NCBI GenBank assembly: GCA_903865745.1
Contig: CAIPKV010000070.1
Location: 35,898 to 99,897 of the forward strand
Source of the DNA: an uncultured Verrucomicrobia subdivision 3 bacterium
GTDB taxonomy: Bacteria; Verrucomicrobiota; Verrucomicrobiia; Limisphaerales; UBA11358
Length of the DNA: 64,000 bases
Reading direction: 5' to 3'
Positions 61,697-64,000 of this stretch are shown here, piece by piece. The notes under the pieces were generated by a model. It did no database searches and had not been told where the DNA came from. It was given only the letters and a program-made list of their open reading frames with translations. The position numbers and the translations under genes were made by a program. Within the stretch, counting starts at the first letter, position 1; every line of letters starts with the position of its first letter.

Positions 61697-63571
61697 GTGA
61701 CTGGCACTGCCCAGAACTTCCGCGCCAGAAATTTTCTGGCGCGGCATGCTTTTTGGGTTGGTCTGATTGCCGTTGCCATTGCCTTCGCCTGCGGAGCGGT
61801 TCTAACGTGGCGTCGCTGGCCAGATCTATTCGGTGATTTCGGGATGCAGCTTTATATTCCGTGGCGGCTGGCGGACGGCGCTGTCCTTTATCGCAATCTC
61901 TATTATATGGCCGGTGGCCCGCTCTCGCAATACTACCATGCCACGCTGTTCAAGATTTTCGGCGCGTCATTTTTGACGCTCATCATTTCCAACCTCACCA
62001 TTGCCGCCGCGCTACTACTGCTTATCTACCGGCGATTCCATCAAGCGACGGATACGCTAACTGCCAGCCTGATTGCGTTAGCGATCGTCATTGGTTTTGC
62101 CTTTGCGCAATACACCGGCATCGGCAACTGCAACTATCTCGCGCCCTATTCGCACGAAATGGTCCACGGCCTCGCTCTATCCATCGTCGCACTGGCGCTG
62201 ATGACTAACTGGCTGGTGGAAAATAAAATCCGCACTTTGCTCGCCACCGGTTTCTGCACGGGGCTGGTAGCGCTAACCAAGCCGGATATTTTTCTCGCGC
62301 TCCTGTTAACTCTGGTGGCAGCGTTTGCATTAACCTTCTTAAAAAGCGTAGCCCGTAGATTGTCGCTCAAAGCCGCGGCTCTTTTCGTCTTTGCCGCCTT
62401 GATTCCACTGATTGCCAGTTTCCTGTTATTTTTGCAGGTGTTCAGTTGGCGCGAATCTATCAGATTTGTGTTTTTCGGATGGCGACCCATCTTCGTAGCC
62501 AGTGTCGTAAACAATCCCTACTACCAATGGAGCCTGGGCCTGGACACGCCATTCGACCACACCCGTCATACCGCACTCTATTTCCTCGTTGGCGGATTAA
62601 TCGTGCTTGTTTACGCCACGATTTTTAAGCGGACACAACATCTACCAGTTGCCCAGCGCAATTTTACAAATACTGTCGCGTTGATTCCCTTAATACTGGC
62701 AGCAATCAAGTTCGAATGGCCGGATGTTGGCGCGGTATTACCGCTGCTCGGCGTTGTGACATTGGCTATTCTGTGGCAACAATTCCGTCAACGACCCGCC
62801 GACCATACCATTTTATTTCCCCTGTTGTGGACGGTCTTTGGCATCCTGTTGCTGGCCAAGCAAGGCGTGTTTCCGCGCATTTGGCATACCGGTTTTGCAC
62901 TGGCGATGCCGGCATTCGTCAGCGCCGTCTATCTGATGCTTCGCTTGCTGCCGGATTTCTTGGAGGCGAAGTTTCAGATTCCACGCCGCCCGCTTCGCGC
63001 TGGAGCGATAAGTGTTTTGGTTATCGCCCTCGCCGGACTGGCACACGCTTCGGCCCAATTTTATTTACCTAAAAATCTGCCAGCTGGACAAGGTGCAGAT
63101 ATGATTATGGCCAGCGGTCCGCAGGGAAACTCCGTCGAAGCCCACAACCTGAACCTCGCGCTAGACTGGCTGGCGAAAAACCTGCCACCGCACGCCACGC
63201 TGGCGACGTTGCCGGAGGGCTCCATGCTGAACTACCTCTCGCGACACGTAAACCCGACGCCTTGCATTGATTGGAACCCCACCGTCCTCGCCGTCTTCGG
63301 CGAGAAAAAGATGACTGCATTGTTTGAACAAAGCGCACCGGACTACATCGCGGTGATTGAATGGCAGACCTATGAATTTGGCGTTGGCTACTTTGGCAGC
63401 CAACCCGGCTATGGTGCGGATTTAATGACCTGGATCAAAAAGAACTATTTCCCTGTCGCGCTGTTCGGGAGTGAACCGTTAAAGAACGGCTTGTTCGGCG
63501 TCAAAATCCTTAAACATAAAACTACTGCCCCGGCGACGAACGAAATTGAAATCCATCCCGTCATTCCTTAA
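61697..63571 (+). CDS. Multi-pass membrane protein, GT-C glycosyltransferase-like
   Basis: The 624-residue protein has about ten to twelve hydrophobic segments starting with FWVGLIAVAIAFACGAVLTW, and an early external segment GDFGMQLYIPWRLADGAVLY with an Asp that recalls the GT-C catalytic loop. The C-terminal 130 residues form a soluble domain. The GTG at 61697 is preferred; an earlier in-frame ATG overlaps the FKBP gene. The donor or acceptor sugar is not known. Confidence 0.7.
   Translation: MTGTAQNFRARNFLARHAFWVGLIAVAIAFACGAVLTWRRWPDLFGDFGMQLYIPWRLADGAVLYRNLYYMAGGPLSQYYHATLFKIFGASFLTLIISNLTIAAALLLLIYRRFHQATDTLTASLIALAIVIGFAFAQYTGIGNCNYLAPYSHEMVHGLALSIVALALMTNWLVENKIRTLLATGFCTGLVALTKPDIFLALLLTLVAAFALTFLKSVARRLSLKAAALFVFAALIPLIASFLLFLQVFSWRESIRFVFFGWRPIFVASVVNNPYYQWSLGLDTPFDHTRHTALYFLVGGLIVLVYATIFKRTQHLPVAQRNFTNTVALIPLILAAIKFEWPDVGAVLPLLGVVTLAILWQQFRQRPADHTILFPLLWTVFGILLLAKQGVFPRIWHTGFALAMPAFVSAVYLMLRLLPDFLEAKFQIPRRPLRAGAISVLVIALAGLAHASAQFYLPKNLPAGQGADMIMASGPQGNSVEAHNLNLALDWLAKNLPPHATLATLPEGSMLNYLSRHVNPTPCIDWNPTVLAVFGEKKMTALFEQSAPDYIAVIEWQTYEFGVGYFGSQPGYGADLMTWIKKNYFPVALFGSEPLKNGLFGVKILKHKTTAPATNEIEIHPVIP

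Positions 63572-64000
<429 letters not shown>

Overview
The window looks like chromosomal DNA from a Gram-negative bacterium of the Verrucomicrobiota, probably a subdivision 3 (Pedosphaera/Limisphaerales-like) lineage. No rRNA gene or marker phylogeny was available, so this rests on gene content and style. It carries outer-membrane biogenesis genes (LptE-like, BamD-like, LpxI). It has a prepilin-like protein ending in a GDGS motif, a PQQ-propeller protein with zinc ribbons, an MglA/MglB/PilT cluster, and short tandem repeats inserted in-frame in housekeeping genes. Base composition is moderately GC-rich. I saw no rRNA, tRNA, CRISPR array, intact IS element or phage module.

Layout. 1-5 kb: an HDAC-family deacetylase cut by the left edge, prmC, murA, a small leftward unit and a zinc-ribbon Ser/Thr kinase. 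5-11.6 kb: a long leftward gene run holding a proline-rich roadblock-like protein, MglA, MglB, PilT, a zinc-ribbon protein, BamD-like and LptE-like proteins and a small exported protein. 11.8-13.6 kb: a divergent rightward set of three overlapping genes led by a response regulator with a DUF4388-like region. 13.7-25.6 kb: uppP, a LysM protein, a DUF554 protein, two MFS transporters, a degenerate sulfatase, a glycosyltransferase fused to two STAS domains, a response regulator and a MASE1-type hybrid kinase. 25.7-28.4 kb: an accessory patch with an Fn3-like protein behind a 20-nt repeat array, a solitary Mrr-like endonuclease, and hicBA held between two copies of the guaA 3' end. 28.3-35.2 kb: guaA, a membrane protein, a pilin-like protein, a PQQ propeller and an ArnT-like glycosyltransferase. 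35.2-50.3 kb: mostly housekeeping genes (recG, slyX, a purD-like gene, alr, a bpt-like gene, dus, yjbQ, argS, xseA, xseB, dxs, icd). 50.4-53.6 kb: a second accessory patch with a tandem SseB-like protein and a helical protein behind a 21-nt repeat array. 53.6-64 kb: ROK kinase, secA, an isolated HisKA-type protein, lpxI, gnd, FKBP, a membrane glycosyltransferase-like protein and an aquaporin cut by the right edge.

How the parts work together. The 5-13.6 kb block is the best candidate for an integrated system. A Ras-like GTPase (MglA), several roadblock/LC7-like modules, a pilus retraction ATPase and a response regulator lie in two divergent transcription units, which suggests control of pilus polarity or retraction. 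The most unusual structural signals are of three kinds. The first is hicBA bracketed by about 60-bp copies of the guaA 3' end. The second is a set of period-7 tandem repeats carried in-frame inside prmC, recG, argS and xseA, two of which form inverted-repeat pairs. The third is a pair of loci where a hypothetical protein gene is preceded by an array of degenerate 20- or 21-nt repeats.
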